This document shows positions 1 through 8,855 of a stretch of DNA of 64,000 nt, in pieces; within the stretch, counting starts at the first letter, position 1; every line of letters starts with the position of its first letter. The stretch covers positions 112,296-176,295 of the forward strand of contig JAUNUK010000001.1 in the NCBI GenBank assembly GCA_030538185.1. The letters are read 5' to 3'. The stretch is from Actinomycetaceae bacterium (GTDB lineage Bacteria > Actinomycetota > Actinomycetes > Actinomycetales > Actinomycetaceae). The notes under the pieces are model-generated. The model was not told the origin of the DNA, did no database searches, and worked only from the letters and a program-made list of their open reading frames with translations. The position numbers and the translations under genes were made by a program.

Positions 1-1
1 C

Positions 2-226
2 CGGTGGCCGCGATGGTCCGGGCATCGCCTACTTCGGCATCGTGCTGGTGCTGGTGCTGGTGTGGGCGCCGATCACGCAGACCTGCACCCCAGAGACGGG
101 GCCACAGCCGCGGTGAGCGCTTTGTGTGCCGAACGTGGCGTGTGGGCAGTGCGAGTACACGAGGCCGCCTTGAGCCGTGCAGCCGTTGAGGTCGCCCAGA
201 TGTGGAGGGGAAATACCTATGGTTGA
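2..226 (+). CDS. folP: Dihydropteroate synthase, C-terminal end (partial)
   Basis: Open at the left edge and read in the frame starting at base 2. The visible 74 residues end with an Arg-Asp-x-Ala-Thr segment followed by GVWAVRVHEAALSRAA, which matches the last strand and helix of dihydropteroate synthase (VRVHD region of the TIM barrel that binds pterin). The enzyme joins p-aminobenzoate to hydroxymethyl-dihydropterin diphosphate in the cytoplasm. It is followed with an 8-base overlap by the folB-folK fusion, so the genes are translationally coupled in a folate operon. Catalytic and pterin-binding loops lie outside the window. Family call is fairly sure because of both sequence and context. 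Confidence 0.8.
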   Translation, partial: RWPRWSGHRLLRHRAGAGAGVGADHADLHPRDGATAAVSALCAERGVWAVRVHEAALSRAAVEVAQMWRGNTYG

Positions 227-1646
227 TTATTCCGAACTGCCTGAACGTACAGATGTGGTAGCGCGCGATTGCATCCGTTTACAAGGAATTAGCGCCCAAG
301 GCTTTCACGGCGTCCACGACTTCGAACGTCAAAATGGCCAAGCATTCAGCATTGATGTCGCCATATTCCTCGACACTCGGGCGGCCGCCTTGAGCGACGA
401 TCTGGACAAAACCGTCGACTACTCTGTCCTGGCCACCCAGCTTCAGGCGCTGCTGACGGGCGAGCCGCTATTCCTGATCGAGCGCCTGGCCGAACGCGCA
501 GCCTTCATCGTCCTTTCAAACCCCCTGGTCGAGGCCGTCGACATCACAGTCCACAAACCCGAAGCGCCCCTGGGTGTCGCCTTCAGGGACGTCAACGTCA
601 CAATCCGCAGGGATCGCGCCGACTACGAAGCCTACAGGGGGCAGGGCTTGAGCATCACGGATTTTTCCTTCGAGTCAGAAGAGTTTGCCGAGGGCGAAGT
701 CCCTGAGTCTGCCGCGGTGTCACAGGGGGTGGCAGACGCCCTCGTCGATGGGCATGTGGAAAACCCGCTGGATGTGCGACCTGCGCAAGCGCGCGAAATC
801 GTTTTGGCCCTCGGCTCAAATTTGGGGGACCCTGTGGGGACCTTGAGGGTGGCCGTGGCTAAGCTGCGGGGCTTGCCGGAGTTGCAGGACGTGAGGGTAT
901 CGCCTTTGGCCAGGACACAGGCGGTTTTGGCCGAGGGGCAAGTGCCCCAACCGGATTACTACAACGCGGTTATTGTGGCGCGTTCTGTGTTGTCGGCGCG
1001 TGAGGTATTAGCTGTCGCGCAGCGTTTGGAGGATACGCACGGCAGGTTGCGTGATGAGCACTGGGGGGCCAGGACCCTGGACGTGGATGTGATTTCGATC
1101 GAGGGGCTGGAGTCTGATGACCCAGCGTTGACATTGCCGCACCCCAGGGCCTACATGCGGGCTTTTGTGTTGCGTCCTTGGGCTGCCTTGGATCCCGGCG
1201 CGTTTTTGGGAGGGGTGCCCGTCGAGGAGTTGGCCAAGGCGGCCGTGGACGGGCCAGGTGTCAAGCGCTTGTGGCACGAATGGTTAGAGCCGGGGACAGT
1301 GACTCGGGCACAGGAGGTTGTGTCTGCGGAGGATATTGGTGCTGGTGGGCTTGAGACCGGTGGCGCGGGGGTGCTTGAGGGCAGGGCCTTCATTGGAGGC
1401 GCTCCCGTTGAGGTGCGTGGCCTAGAGATGCTGGCTTTGCCGTCTTGGGAAGATGCCATAGAGGGCAGAAGCCCCCGAATCGTGGACGACAGCGGAGTCG
1501 ATATCCTGCGCGGCGAAGACATGGTGACAGGTGACAATGCTGGTACTGGGGAAGGTGCGGGTTCGCCCTCGGAAAAAAATATGACGGAACAAGCCCGGCG
1601 CAGTGGTTTGTTGCCGCGCTGGCCATCTTTGCGCGGGGAGCAGTGA
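219..1646 (+). CDS. folBK: Bifunctional dihydroneopterin aldolase / HPPK (FolB-FolK fusion)
   Basis: 475 residues from ATG 219, preceded by GGAGGGG. An upstream in-frame ATG at 177 lies inside folP and is rejected. Residues 1-140 are FolB: they open with DCIRLQGISAQGFHGVHDFE and continue to VDITVHKPEAPLG. Residues about 195-345 are FolK, with ALGSNLGDP, YYNAVIVA, GARTLDVDVI and LPHPRAYMRAFVL, the pyrophosphokinase signature. Together they convert dihydroneopterin to the diphosphate that FolP uses. A poorly conserved linker (about 145-190) and a 110-residue acidic C-terminal extension each carry one copy of the CCGAGGGCG motif (688-696 and 1564-1572). The fused arrangement is known in some actinobacteria; the long tail is unusual. 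Confidence 0.92.
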   Translation: MVDYSELPERTDVVARDCIRLQGISAQGFHGVHDFERQNGQAFSIDVAIFLDTRAAALSDDLDKTVDYSVLATQLQALLTGEPLFLIERLAERAAFIVLSNPLVEAVDITVHKPEAPLGVAFRDVNVTIRRDRADYEAYRGQGLSITDFSFESEEFAEGEVPESAAVSQGVADALVDGHVENPLDVRPAQAREIVLALGSNLGDPVGTLRVAVAKLRGLPELQDVRVSPLARTQAVLAEGQVPQPDYYNAVIVARSVLSAREVLAVAQRLEDTHGRLRDEHWGARTLDVDVISIEGLESDDPALTLPHPRAYMRAFVLRPWAALDPGAFLGGVPVEELAKAAVDGPGVKRLWHEWLEPGTVTRAQEVVSAEDIGAGGLETGGAGVLEGRAFIGGAPVEVRGLEMLALPSWEDAIEGRSPRIVDDSGVDILRGEDMVTGDNAGTGEGAGSPSEKNMTEQARRSGLLPRWPSLRGEQ

Positions 1647-2158
1647 TGGGGCGCACGCGGGTTCGTGTACTGGTGGGGCTGTATGTAGGGGTTGCCGCGG
1701 TTGTTTTGGCGGCCGTCGTGCTGGTGATCCGTTTTGGGTGGATCCCGCCCTTGGTCTTGTCCGGGTCGGCGGTGTTGTTGCTGGTGGTAGCCGCAGTGTT
1801 GCTGTTTTTCGGGTTGGCCGTGCGCAAGTTGAAACGGCGTCAAAGGACGTGGATCACTTTGATTGGGGCGGCCAGGACCGCGGCGGCTGCCTTGGCATGT
1901 ACGCATGCTTCAGCGATTTTGGGCGGGTATTTCACCGGGCACTTGTTGGCGTCCTTGCTGCACATGCAAGCGACGTACATGGCTGCGCAGGCGTGGGCGG
2001 CAGCAGTGGACTTGGTGGGGTGCGGTGTTTTATTGGGCGTGGCGCTGCTGGTAGAGCACTGGTGTGCCATTGACGAGGACGACGAGGAACGCAAGAAACG
2101 TGGTGTTGGGGGAGCTGGTGGGGTCGGCCCCACATTCCCCGGAGCCGCCCCGGCCTGA
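1646..2158 (+). CDS. DUF3180 membrane protein
   Basis: 170 residues from ATG 1646, which overlaps the folBK stop as TGATG; GTG 1643 is a possible alternative. Hydrophobicity shows four membrane segments (about residues 8-30, 34-58, 78-105 and 118-140), an Arg/Lys-rich loop after the second, and a charged cytoplasmic tail. DUF3180 proteins of this size follow folK in many actinobacteria, and the position supports the call. Function is unknown. It is the last gene of the folate operon here; the 183 bases downstream hold only one motif copy at 2168-2176. Confidence 0.8.
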   Translation: MGRTRVRVLVGLYVGVAAVVLAAVVLVIRFGWIPPLVLSGSAVLLLVVAAVLLFFGLAVRKLKRRQRTWITLIGAARTAAAALACTHASAILGGYFTGHLLASLLHMQATYMAAQAWAAAVDLVGCGVLLGVALLVEHWCAIDEDDEERKKRGVGGAGGVGPTFPGAAPA

Positions 2159-2341
2159 GCCAATTTGCCGAGGGCGACGTCCTAGTGGGTGTGGACGGTT
2201 CCGTGTGGCCCCGTTCGTTGTGGCTGGTGTCGGGTTTTGTCGTTTGGGCGGGGCACGACCCCCGCCGACCCTCGCAGCAGCAGCCACAAAGAAAACCTTG
2301 ACCCAAGCAGGCGCAAACCGCCATGCGACGCCTGCTTCAAG

Positions 2342-2758
2342 TCAATTAGTGACCCAGGGGTTGTGCACTTGCAGGCCGGGTACGTGGAAGTCAGTAACGT
2401 TCCTGGTGATAAGGGTCATTGAATGGGTTAATGCTGTCGCGGCAATGAAAGCATCGCGTTCAGGGCGTGGATCGGGAACATGTAATCCGGCAGCCCGCAC
2501 GGCAACGGCCTCATCCATGGGTAGAATCCTGCCGAAATATGCCTGCGCAAGTAATCGTTGCAGCCAGTCGTTCAGCAGTTGCCCTTGTTGTGGGTCTTTT
2601 CGTGCTCTCAGTTCGATCCCCAAGCGAATCTCGAAGATGGTGATGACGCTGATATGTAAATCGAGTGGGTCCCTCAATTGTATCCAGCTGAGAACTGGGG
2701 CAGCTGGGTTCTTTTTCCGTAGTTCGCTAACGACGTTTGTGTCTAGTAAATACTTCAC
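2342..2758 (-). CDS. vapC: PIN-domain toxin (VapC/FitB type)
   Basis: 138 residues starting at GTG 2758, which overlaps the antitoxin stop by 4 bases. The N-terminus MKYLLDTNVVSELRK contains the first PIN acidic residue (DTN), and later acidic positions appear at the expected spacing, for example E in ISVITIFEIRLGIE, D in RDAFIAATAL and the D of ITRNVTDF. PIN toxins are Mg-dependent RNases that cleave tRNA or rRNA. The gene lies downstream of and is coupled to a Phd-type antitoxin, the normal order for the class. Substrate cannot be told from sequence. Confidence 0.9.
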   Translation of the reverse strand: MKYLLDTNVVSELRKKNPAAPVLSWIQLRDPLDLHISVITIFEIRLGIELRARKDPQQGQLLNDWLQRLLAQAYFGRILPMDEAVAVRAAGLHVPDPRPERDAFIAATALTHSMTLITRNVTDFHVPGLQVHNPWVTN

Positions 2759-3012
2759 AGTTGAGGAATCTTTGGCTCAAACTTCATGGGCGGAAACTCA
2801 AGATCAATGTCTTCGTCCATGCGTTGAAGATTCAAAAAATCCTCTACATCAACGTGTGTCAGGCGGCGGTATTCAGCAATATTAAGTAGGACAAAGGCGT
2901 CTTTGCCTCGGTCAGTAACCACGACGGGCCCTGCCATTGCCATTCGTTTAGCAGCGCTGACGTCGCGGTTGAATTCTTGGGCTGTCACACTGGCCACCGA
3001 AACCACCTCCAT
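2755..3012 (-). CDS. Phd/YefM-type antitoxin
   Basis: 85 residues if started at ATG 3012. The region VTAQEFNRDVSAAKRMA followed by GPVVVTDRGKDAFVLLNIAEY is the Phd/YefM DNA-binding fold. The C-terminal acidic part (VDVEDFLNLQRMDEDIDLEF) would bind the PIN toxin. The ATG sits directly after an inverted repeat with no ribosome site in front, whereas a strong GGAGGTG lies inside codons 1-4 and is spaced correctly for GTG 2997. The true start may therefore be 2997, or the transcript may be leaderless. It overlaps the toxin gene by 4 bases. Confidence 0.88.
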   Translation of the reverse strand: MEVVSVASVTAQEFNRDVSAAKRMAMAGPVVVTDRGKDAFVLLNIAEYRRLTHVDVEDFLNLQRMDEDIDLEFPPMKFEPKIPQL

Positions 3013-3030
3013 AGTAGGTATGTGCCTACT
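3013..3030. promoter_or_regulatory. Inverted-repeat operator of the Phd/PIN pair
   Basis: Perfect 6-6-6 inverted repeat: AGTAGG (3013-3018), a 6-base spacer, and CCTACT (3025-3030), immediately upstream of the antitoxin start. Phd-family antitoxins bind palindromes at their own promoter, so autoregulation is likely (inference). Confidence 0.65.
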
Positions 3031-3119
3031 TAAGTTTAGGAGCATCCCGCCTCTTTTACAAGTCGAAGACTAAGGCAGCTTCGGAAAGCGAGGGTAAGAG
3101 CCAAGTTTTTCCCGGATTG

Positions 3120-3128
3120 CCGAGGGCG
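3120..3128 (+). repeat. CCGAGGGCG motif copy, intergenic
   Basis: ATTGCCGAGGGCGG, a full consensus copy of the dispersed motif, lies between the divergent antitoxin and cell-wall-protein genes. The rest of the 3031-3292 gap is G/T-rich on the + strand and shows no convincing promoter boxes. Confidence 0.85.
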
Positions 3129-3292
3129 GTGTTGTCGTGGGTGGGGGTTCACCCTTGTGGGTGGTTTTTGGGTGTGATTTTCACCCTTTTGGGTATTCCT
3201 TTGGGTTGGTGTGGGTGTTTATGGTGGGGGTGTGGGGCGTATTGGCGCGTCCGGGGATCCGCATGTTTCATCTCTTGGGGAGGGTGTTTGTC

Positions 3293-5005
3293 ATGAGTAT
3301 CGGGTCGAGGCTGCGCTCGTTTGTGGGCGTGTTAGCAGCAGGCGTGTTGTGCGTGGCTGCTGTTGGGGGGTCTGTTGCTGTAGCGGCTGAAAAGCGTATC
3401 GCCGGTGACGACAGAGTCGCTACGTCAATCAAGGTTGCGGAGGCCACGACGGCATGGTCTTCTTCAGCGATTATTGTCAACAAGAACGTGTTTGCTGATG
3501 CCTTGTCTGCTACCCCTCTTGGGGGAGTACTCAAAGCACCGATATACCTGACTGGCCCTGAAGGCCTGGATCCCCAGGTTGGGGCGTCCATGAAGGCCCG
3601 CGGGGTGAATCATGTGGTCCTAGTCGGTGGCGAAGCAGTCTTACCTGGAAAGGTTTTGCACGATGTTCAGGCTTTAGGCGTGAATGCGGAACGTGTCGCA
3701 GGTGCCGATAGGTATGGGACGTCGGTTGAGGTGGCTAAACATGTGGTGGCCCGCAAGGGTGGGAGCGTGCCGGTGGCGTTTATTGCCACAGGCCTAAACT
3801 TCCCCGATGGTCTTACTGCGGGTGCGACGGCTGCCAGGATGGGTGGCATATTGCTGCTTAGTCAAGATGGTGTGTTGCCGGGTGTGGTGAAGGACTACCT
3901 GGATTCTTTGAACATCACGAAACTGGTGGGTGCCGGTGTGCAAGGAGCCAAAGCCATTGAGTCCTACAGCAAGACAGGTATCACGAAAGAATCTGCCGCC
4001 GGAAGCGATCGCTACGATACGGCAGTGAAGCTCGCAGCCTATTGGGGTACACCAGCCTCTGTAGTTGTAGTGACGGGTGAAAACTTCCCCGACGCACTAT
4101 CAGCTGGGCCCTATGCAGCCCTTCAGGGGTGGCCCATTATGCCTGTCCAAAAAGACACCGTACCCGGCCCAATCGCTGCGAAGCTACAAGCCATGGCACC
4201 CATGAGCATCCCACCCACAGTGATCGGCGGCCCAGCCGTCATCACCCCAAGCACCGCCACACAAGCCACCACCCAAGCCACCACACCAGCTACACCCAGC
4301 GGCGGTTCGGGAGTCTCCGGAGGATCTGCAGGTTCGGGAGGCTCCGCAGGAAGCGGTACGGTGAAGGGGACTTTGACCATGGCACTAACTACACCGAATA
4401 CGACAGTTGCTGCAGGTGTCGGCAGCATTCAATTAACGATTACTTTCACAGCGCTGGATGGGGCAGTTCCTTCTGGTGAACTTCAAATAACTGCGGGTGG
4501 AACACCCACCAAATTGTGGGTTTCTGGGAATGAACGTAAAACAACGATATTTTTTGACCAAAACACAACTAATGAAGAGAAGAAATTTACTATAAGTGTC
4601 AAGCATATTCCTGATGCATTACATGCCAAAGCCCCAGACCAAACTCTGGAAATCACGCAAGAGGCAAATACTTCAACTGTCACGGCTGCTATGGGGCCAA
4701 CACAAACGGCAAAGAAGGATGCCACTGAGTTCACAGTCAAGGCTGTTGTAACCTACACGGGGACGGTTGATAACACAAAGCTAGGAAGTGTCCTCTTTAC
4801 GGTCTACAACGCTCCAAAGGAAGATCAGTATGGGAGATGGGCTGACGTACAGTCAGATGGTTCTGGAGGATATATCGCTGAAACCACAATCGGGTACGTT
4901 GACGGGCCCGTTGGTTACTTTGTGCGCGGACAATATAAAGCAGCAGGCAGTGGTGGTTACCCGGGAACATCCGATCCCACCTATGCGCCTATTCCAGCCC
5001 CCTAG
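3293..5005 (+). CDS. Secreted cell-wall-binding repeat 2 protein
   Basis: 570 residues from ATG 3293 (GGGGAGGG 8 bases upstream); a longer reading from 3137 lacks a signal-peptide-like start. A signal peptide covers about residues 1-32, ending VAVAA. Three putative cell-wall-binding repeat 2 units follow, marked by AGDDRVATS, AGADRYGTS and AGSDRYDTA at about 100-residue spacing, each with a FPDALSA-like block. A Thr- then Gly/Ser-rich linker (about 325-360) leads to a beta-rich C-terminal region of unknown family. No LPxTG or membrane anchor is present, so attachment is probably through the repeats. Its A/T-richer C-terminal third (4380-4980) differs from the rest and may have been exchanged. 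Confidence 0.82.
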   Translation: MSIGSRLRSFVGVLAAGVLCVAAVGGSVAVAAEKRIAGDDRVATSIKVAEATTAWSSSAIIVNKNVFADALSATPLGGVLKAPIYLTGPEGLDPQVGASMKARGVNHVVLVGGEAVLPGKVLHDVQALGVNAERVAGADRYGTSVEVAKHVVARKGGSVPVAFIATGLNFPDGLTAGATAARMGGILLLSQDGVLPGVVKDYLDSLNITKLVGAGVQGAKAIESYSKTGITKESAAGSDRYDTAVKLAAYWGTPASVVVVTGENFPDALSAGPYAALQGWPIMPVQKDTVPGPIAAKLQAMAPMSIPPTVIGGPAVITPSTATQATTQATTPATPSGGSGVSGGSAGSGGSAGSGTVKGTLTMALTTPNTTVAAGVGSIQLTITFTALDGAVPSGELQITAGGTPTKLWVSGNERKTTIFFDQNTTNEEKKFTISVKHIPDALHAKAPDQTLEITQEANTSTVTAAMGPTQTAKKDATEFTVKAVVTYTGTVDNTKLGSVLFTVYNAPKEDQYGRWADVQSDGSGGYIAETTIGYVDGPVGYFVRGQYKAAGSGGYPGTSDPTYAPIPAP

Positions 5006-5151
5006 CCCAAGTGGCGCTGTCTTTCAACAGGCCAGGTGCTGCATTGATTGACTCCACTCATGGAGTGCACTGAGTGGTCGGTGGCACGCTGTGCGGTTGT
5101 GGTCGGCTGCGTGGTTGGTGGCTGACTTGTAGCAGGTTAGTGGTCTGTAGT

Positions 5152-5207
5152 GTGACCTTGTTGCCTCGGGGTGACGGTGTTTGGTCACCCCGAGGCAACA
5201 AGGTCAC
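5152..5207. repeat. Perfect 24-bp inverted repeat (large hairpin)
   Basis: Arms 5152-5175 and 5184-5207 are perfectly complementary with an 8-base loop. The right arm runs into the first palindrome of family A. It lies in the 399-base gap 5006-5404, downstream of the wall-binding protein gene, where it could stop transcription, but there is no clear T-run. A motif copy sits at 5266-5274 in the same gap. Confidence 0.8.
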
Positions 5208-5223
5208 CTGGTGACGGTGTTGC
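5195..5223. repeat. Palindromic repeat family A, copy 1
   Basis: 29-bp near-palindrome centred on GTCACCTGGTGAC with outer arms GCAACA and TGTTGC. The surrounding 45 bases (5182-5226) recur at 6177-6221 with a single difference, and the 29-bp core recurs at 16332-16360. Confidence 0.85.
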
Positions 5224-5404
5224 ACGCGTAGATTTGGTGTGTGCCGGCGGTTACGACGCATCTTTCGCCCTCGGAAATGAAATGGGTGGATGGTCGGTGG
5301 GCGCGATAAAAGTGGGGGACGTCGGTACCTTCCTTTCGGGGGCTTTGGTCTGAGATACTTGGGGGGATTCGTTTGTCCATCTCTTCATCTCTCCGGGAGT
5401 CGAC

Positions 5405-6142
5405 ATGTACCCACAGCCGCCGCAAAATCCGCAAGGGCCGCAGTATCCGCCGCAGCCGCAGGGCCAAAACCCGCAAGGACCGTACCCACCCCAACAGCCG
5501 GGGTGGCAGCCTGCGCCCAAGGCCACAGGCCGGCCGCTGCTTGTTGTCGTCGTGGTCCTGGCGGTTTTGGCTGTTGTCCTGGTCGCTTCCTTAGTGTTTG
5601 TGCTGGTCACCAAGAAGGATAATGTGGCCAAGCCGAGTGGAAGCCCCACTGCGTCCGTTACTCAGACCGAGGGCGGAAAGACGCCCACGAAAGCACCCAC
5701 AACCAGCAGCAGTACTCCTGTTACGAAACCCCCTACGGAGTCGAATGAAGCACCAAACATTGCGAACTCTGAGGCCTTCGTTTCCTACGAAAGCGAGGCT
5801 TCGGGACTGGAATATGCGGAACACGTAACCTTGGGCCCAGGTGAACCCGACGCCCGGATCGTTTTCTCCACAGACGGTGTGCTCCGCGACTTCAGGGTCC
5901 TGGCCTTGGAATATGCGGAATCTGGCGGGGACGGTAACGGAGTTGGCGGTGTCAATTTCACAACGCAGGTCGTCCACAGGGCAGGAGACCTGCACACCAT
6001 GCACCCCTTGCTGGTGGACGTGACCTTCTTTGGGACCATCCCCAATAACGGCATTTCCTACGTGGACCACACGGGTAAAACCCGGTACTTCGCAGTCCAA
6101 GAGTCCGGCAAAGACGGCTCCCTGTCCCTCATGGAGTTCTAG
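5405..6142 (+). CDS. Proline-rich single-pass membrane protein, unknown
   Basis: 245 residues from ATG 5405 with GGGAG upstream. The first 40 residues are a Pro/Gln/Gly-rich cytoplasmic tail (repeats of PQGP and YPPQ), then a Val/Leu membrane segment at about 44-68, a Ser/Thr/Pro-rich linker to about 115, and a compact extracytoplasmic domain of about 125 residues. This layout is common in actinobacterial surface proteins (DUF4352-like). I do not recognise the outer domain with confidence. It stands alone between two family A palindromes. Confidence 0.75.
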   Translation: MYPQPPQNPQGPQYPPQPQGQNPQGPYPPQQPGWQPAPKATGRPLLVVVVVLAVLAVVLVASLVFVLVTKKDNVAKPSGSPTASVTQTEGGKTPTKAPTTSSSTPVTKPPTESNEAPNIANSEAFVSYESEASGLEYAEHVTLGPGEPDARIVFSTDGVLRDFRVLALEYAESGGDGNGVGGVNFTTQVVHRAGDLHTMHPLLVDVTFFGTIPNNGISYVDHTGKTRYFAVQESGKDGSLSLMEF

Positions 6143-6189
6143 CTTCGGTCATGAGAGTGTTCACCGACCGGGAACTTGGTCACCCCGAG

Positions 6190-6218
6190 GCAACATGGTC
6201 ACCTGGTGACGGTGTTGC
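6190..6218. repeat. Palindromic repeat family A, copy 2
   Basis: Same 29-bp palindrome as at 5195, with GCAACA and TGTTGC arms around GTCACCTGGTGAC; 44 of the 45 flanking bases 6177-6221 match 5182-5226. It lies between the Pro-rich protein gene and the ACT-domain gene, 117 bases before the latter. Confidence 0.85.
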
Positions 6219-6335
6219 ACGTGGGAGGCTCTACGCGAGGGGTGCCTCGAACGGTCGCAGCCCCTGGTGAGGCGGGGCTGCAAGGCGTGGGACTGCGGGT
6301 TCGCCACACTTCAACGTGAGTGGAAGAATGGGGGC

Positions 6336-6605
6336 ATGAAAGCAATCATGACGGTTACAGGCGTCGACCATCCCGGAATCGTTGCGGCCGTCGCAACCAC
6401 ATGCGCCGACAATAACGTCAATATCCTCAACATCTCCCAAACTCTGATGGATCAGTTTTTCACCATGATCCTGCAGGTCGACTTCGATGACCAGCAGCTG
6501 CCCTTGGAACAGCTGCAAACAGCCATGACCGCTGTTGGGGCCACCCAAGGCCTAGAAATCCGCGTGCAATCCGAGGCCATCTTCAAGGCCATGCACACCC
6601 TGTAG
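6336..6605 (+). CDS. ACT-domain protein, UPF0237 family
   Basis: 89 residues from ATG 6336; the upstream in-frame ATG 6267 is rejected because conserved sequence begins at MKAIMTVTGVDHPGIVAAV. The whole protein is one ACT domain with a ligand-site-like GVDHPGI turn and NVNILNISQT. UPF0237 proteins are small regulatory domains of unknown ligand and are encoded directly before UPF0210 in many Gram-positives, as here (60-base gap). Probably a sensory partner of the next gene product. Confidence 0.9.
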   Translation: MKAIMTVTGVDHPGIVAAVATTCADNNVNILNISQTLMDQFFTMILQVDFDDQQLPLEQLQTAMTAVGATQGLEIRVQSEAIFKAMHTL

Positions 6606-6641
6606 CCACCCCCAGCCCAAGACCGCATCAACTGCCGCCTG

Positions 6642-6650
6642 CGCCCTCGG
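6642..6650 (-). repeat. CCGAGGGCG motif copy next to a ribosome site
   Basis: Minus-strand copy (CGCCCTCGG on +) in the short gap between the ACT gene and UPF0210, ending 15 bases before the GTG start and just upstream of its AAGGA ribosome site. Confidence 0.8.
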
Positions 6651-6665
6651 CGAATAAGGACATAC

Positions 6666-8117
6666 GTGAACACCTCAGAAAACATCCTCGAAACCATCCG
6701 AATGATCGAGGAAGACAAACTGGACATCCGCACCGTCACAATGGGTATTAACCTGCTGGGATGCGCCGACTCCGACGTCAAACGCACCTGCGAACGCGTC
6801 TACGAACGCGTGAGAACGCAGGCCGCGCGCCTGGTCGAGGTCGCAGACCAAGTCGGCGCAGAGCTCGGCGTGCCCATCATCAACAAACGCATTGCGGTCA
6901 CACCAGTGTCCTTGCTGTTGGCCCCAATAATGGGCCCAGGTTCCACCACACAGATTGTCGAGGGCGGGCCGGTCCCTTCTGGGGCACACGATTGCGAGGC
7001 CTTCCGCGCTGAAATCGCAGCGGGCGTCGATGCAGCATTGCAGATTGCCCAGACCCTAGACCGCGCCGGCAAAGAAGTCGGCGTCGATTTTGTGGGAGGG
7101 TTTTCTGCCCTGGTCGAAAAGGGCCGCACAAGGGCCGACTATGCGCTGATGGAAGCGATTCCGCGTGCCTTGGCCTCGACCGACATTGTGTGCGGGTCGG
7201 TCAATATCGGCACGACGCGCGCTGGCATCAATATGTCTGCCGTGGCACACATGGGCCAGGTCGTAAAGGATGCAGCCGAGGCCACCAAAGACGCCGGTGG
7301 CCTGGGAGCCGCCAAGCTGGTGGTATTCGCCAACGCGGTGGGCGACAACCCGTTTATGGCCGGCGCCTTCCACGGCATTGAGGAAGGCGACTGCGTCATT
7401 TCGGTCGGAATCTCTGGGCCAGGGGTGGTCAAACGCGCTTTGGAACAGGTGCGCGGTGCAACCTTCGGGACCTGTGCCCAGACCATAAAAAAGGCGGCCT
7501 TCAAGATCACCCGCATGGGCGAACTGGTCGGCCGCACGGTGGCCGGGCGCCTGGACGTGCCTTTCGGCATCGTGGACTTATCCCTGGCGCCAACCGCCGA
7601 GGTAGGGGACTCGGTGGCCCGCATCCTGGAAGAAATCGGCCTAGAGCGCGTCGGTGCTCACGGCACCACGGCGGCGCTTGCCCTGTTGAATGACGCGGTG
7701 AAAAAGGGCGGGCTCATGGCGTGTTCGCATGTCGGGGGCCTGTCCGGGTCCTTCATTCCCGTCTCAGAGGACATCGGCATGATCGAGGCCGCCCAGATGG
7801 GTGCCATCACCTTGGATAAACTGGAGGCCATGACCGCGATCTGTTCGGTCGGTCTGGATATGGTCGCCGTCCCTGGGGACACGCCGGCCTCGACCCTGGC
7901 CGGCATGATCGCTGATGAAGCGGCGATAGGAATCATGAACCACAAGACCACGGCCGTGCGCGTCATCCCTGTTCCGGGCGCTGTGCCTGGCGACATGGCC
8001 CAGTTCGGTGGCCTACTAGGTCGCGCCCCGGTCATGCCGGTGTCGCAGTATTCCAGCGCCGACATGTTCGCTAGAGGCGGGCGCCTACCCAGCCCCATCC
8101 ACGGCTTCAAAAACTAG
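6666..8117 (+). CDS. UPF0210 (DUF711) family protein
   Basis: 483 residues from GTG 6666, preceded by AAGGA. It starts with [26 protein letters not shown], characteristic of the UPF0210 family, and contains the Gly-rich [10 protein letters not shown] and [11 protein letters not shown] blocks. Proteins of this family have a fold related to pyruvate formate-lyase, but no glycyl-radical motif is visible and enzymatic activity is unproved. Length is normal (about 450). It forms a pair with the ACT-domain gene. Confidence 0.9.
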   Translation: MNTSENILETIRMIEEDKLDIRTVTMGINLLGCADSDVKRTCERVYERVRTQAARLVEVADQVGAELGVPIINKRIAVTPVSLLLAPIMGPGSTTQIVEGGPVPSGAHDCEAFRAEIAAGVDAALQIAQTLDRAGKEVGVDFVGGFSALVEKGRTRADYALMEAIPRALASTDIVCGSVNIGTTRAGINMSAVAHMGQVVKDAAEATKDAGGLGAAKLVVFANAVGDNPFMAGAFHGIEEGDCVISVGISGPGVVKRALEQVRGATFGTCAQTIKKAAFKITRMGELVGRTVAGRLDVPFGIVDLSLAPTAEVGDSVARILEEIGLERVGAHGTTAALALLNDAVKKGGLMACSHVGGLSGSFIPVSEDIGMIEAAQMGAITLDKLEAMTAICSVGLDMVAVPGDTPASTLAGMIADEAAIGIMNHKTTAVRVIPVPGAVPGDMAQFGGLLGRAPVMPVSQYSSADMFARGGRLPSPIHGFKN

Positions 8118-8148
8118 GAAATCCCCATCCGATAAGTGCGGCTCAGTG

Positions 8149-8538
8149 TTACGTGTGGCCGAAGATGAGGACGTGGGCGTGGTGGCCTGGCCCCACAAGC
8201 TTTTTATCACAGGTCACCAAAGGTGCATTCAGTCCTTCTGCTAGGGCGATATAGCTTGCGTCATACGCAGTGAATCGGTTGCGCAAGGTCCAGATGCGCT
8301 CACTCAAAGGAGCGGCCTCGTATCTAGTCAGAGTAAATGCGTCATAGTCTTTTCGTGCCTCATCTGCTTGTAGATCAGATAACGCGCCACCAAGGACCAG
8401 CCCACGTAAAACAGACAAGACCTCGATGTCCAGCAAGTGCGGCACAGACACCTGTCCTTCAAGTAGATCCAGCAATTCGGGAGAAGGATTGCGGCCCACT
8501 AATGCCTCAACCATGGCCGAAGCATCAACAACTATCAC
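8149..8538 (-). CDS. vapC: PIN-domain toxin (VapC)
   Basis: 129 residues starting MIVVDASAMVEALVG, where VDAS carries the first PIN aspartate. Later features are E in LDIEVLSVLRGL, the YDASYIALAE block with the third acidic residue, and a final LVTCDKKL. The gene overlaps the upstream ribbon-helix-helix antitoxin by 4 bases. Predicted ribonuclease held inactive by that antitoxin. Confidence 0.92.
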   Translation of the reverse strand: MIVVDASAMVEALVGRNPSPELLDLLEGQVSVPHLLDIEVLSVLRGLVLGGALSDLQADEARKDYDAFTLTRYEAAPLSERIWTLRNRFTAYDASYIALAEGLNAPLVTCDKKLVGPGHHAHVLIFGHT

Positions 8539-8762
8539 CGGCGCGAGCCTTGCACGGTATCCAGGATCTGTTGGGTGCCAGGGCCGTCAGCTCGATTTTT
8601 TCTTCGAAGCCGCTCAACTATCTGGGCATTGGTGGGTTTGTCGGCAAGGATCCTCAGCTGGGCAAGTACGTAGGATGACATGGACATGCCTTCATCGGCA
8701 GCCCTGGCCTTAAGCACCTCGGAGACAGACTCTGGCACATCGCGCACGTATAAGACACCCAT
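8535..8762 (-). CDS. vapB: Ribbon-helix-helix antitoxin (FitA/VapB type)
   Basis: 75 residues: GVLYVRDVPESVSEVLKARA is the beta strand and first helix of a ribbon-helix-helix domain, and MSMSSYVLAQLRILAD the second helix. The basic C-terminus (VERLRRKNRADG) would contact the toxin. A 10-bp perfect palindrome sits just upstream. Confidence 0.88.
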   Translation of the reverse strand: MGVLYVRDVPESVSEVLKARAADEGMSMSSYVLAQLRILADKPTNAQIVERLRRKNRADGPGTQQILDTVQGSRR

Positions 8763-8768
8763 GGTCCA

Positions 8769-8778
8769 ATGCTAGCAT
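8769..8778. promoter_or_regulatory. Palindromic operator of the RHH/PIN pair
   Basis: ATGCTAGCAT is a perfect 10-bp palindrome 6 bases before the antitoxin start codon (8762, minus strand). RHH antitoxins bind such half-sites; the role is inferred from position. Confidence 0.5.
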
Positions 8779-8855
8779 ACTGCAAGCAAGAAGGCGCTGG
8801 CCGCAGTCTTGAACACACGTCTGGCCTCGAACTGCGCCCTCGGGCAAAGGCAAGG

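Noticed and set aside
930-945. GCCGAGGGGCAAG in folK as a motif copy
   Set aside because: It has one extra G in the core and was not counted.
1151-1906. 251-codon minus-strand frame opposite folK and DUF3180
   Set aside because: His/Gln/Pro/Arg-rich shadow with no recognisable domain.
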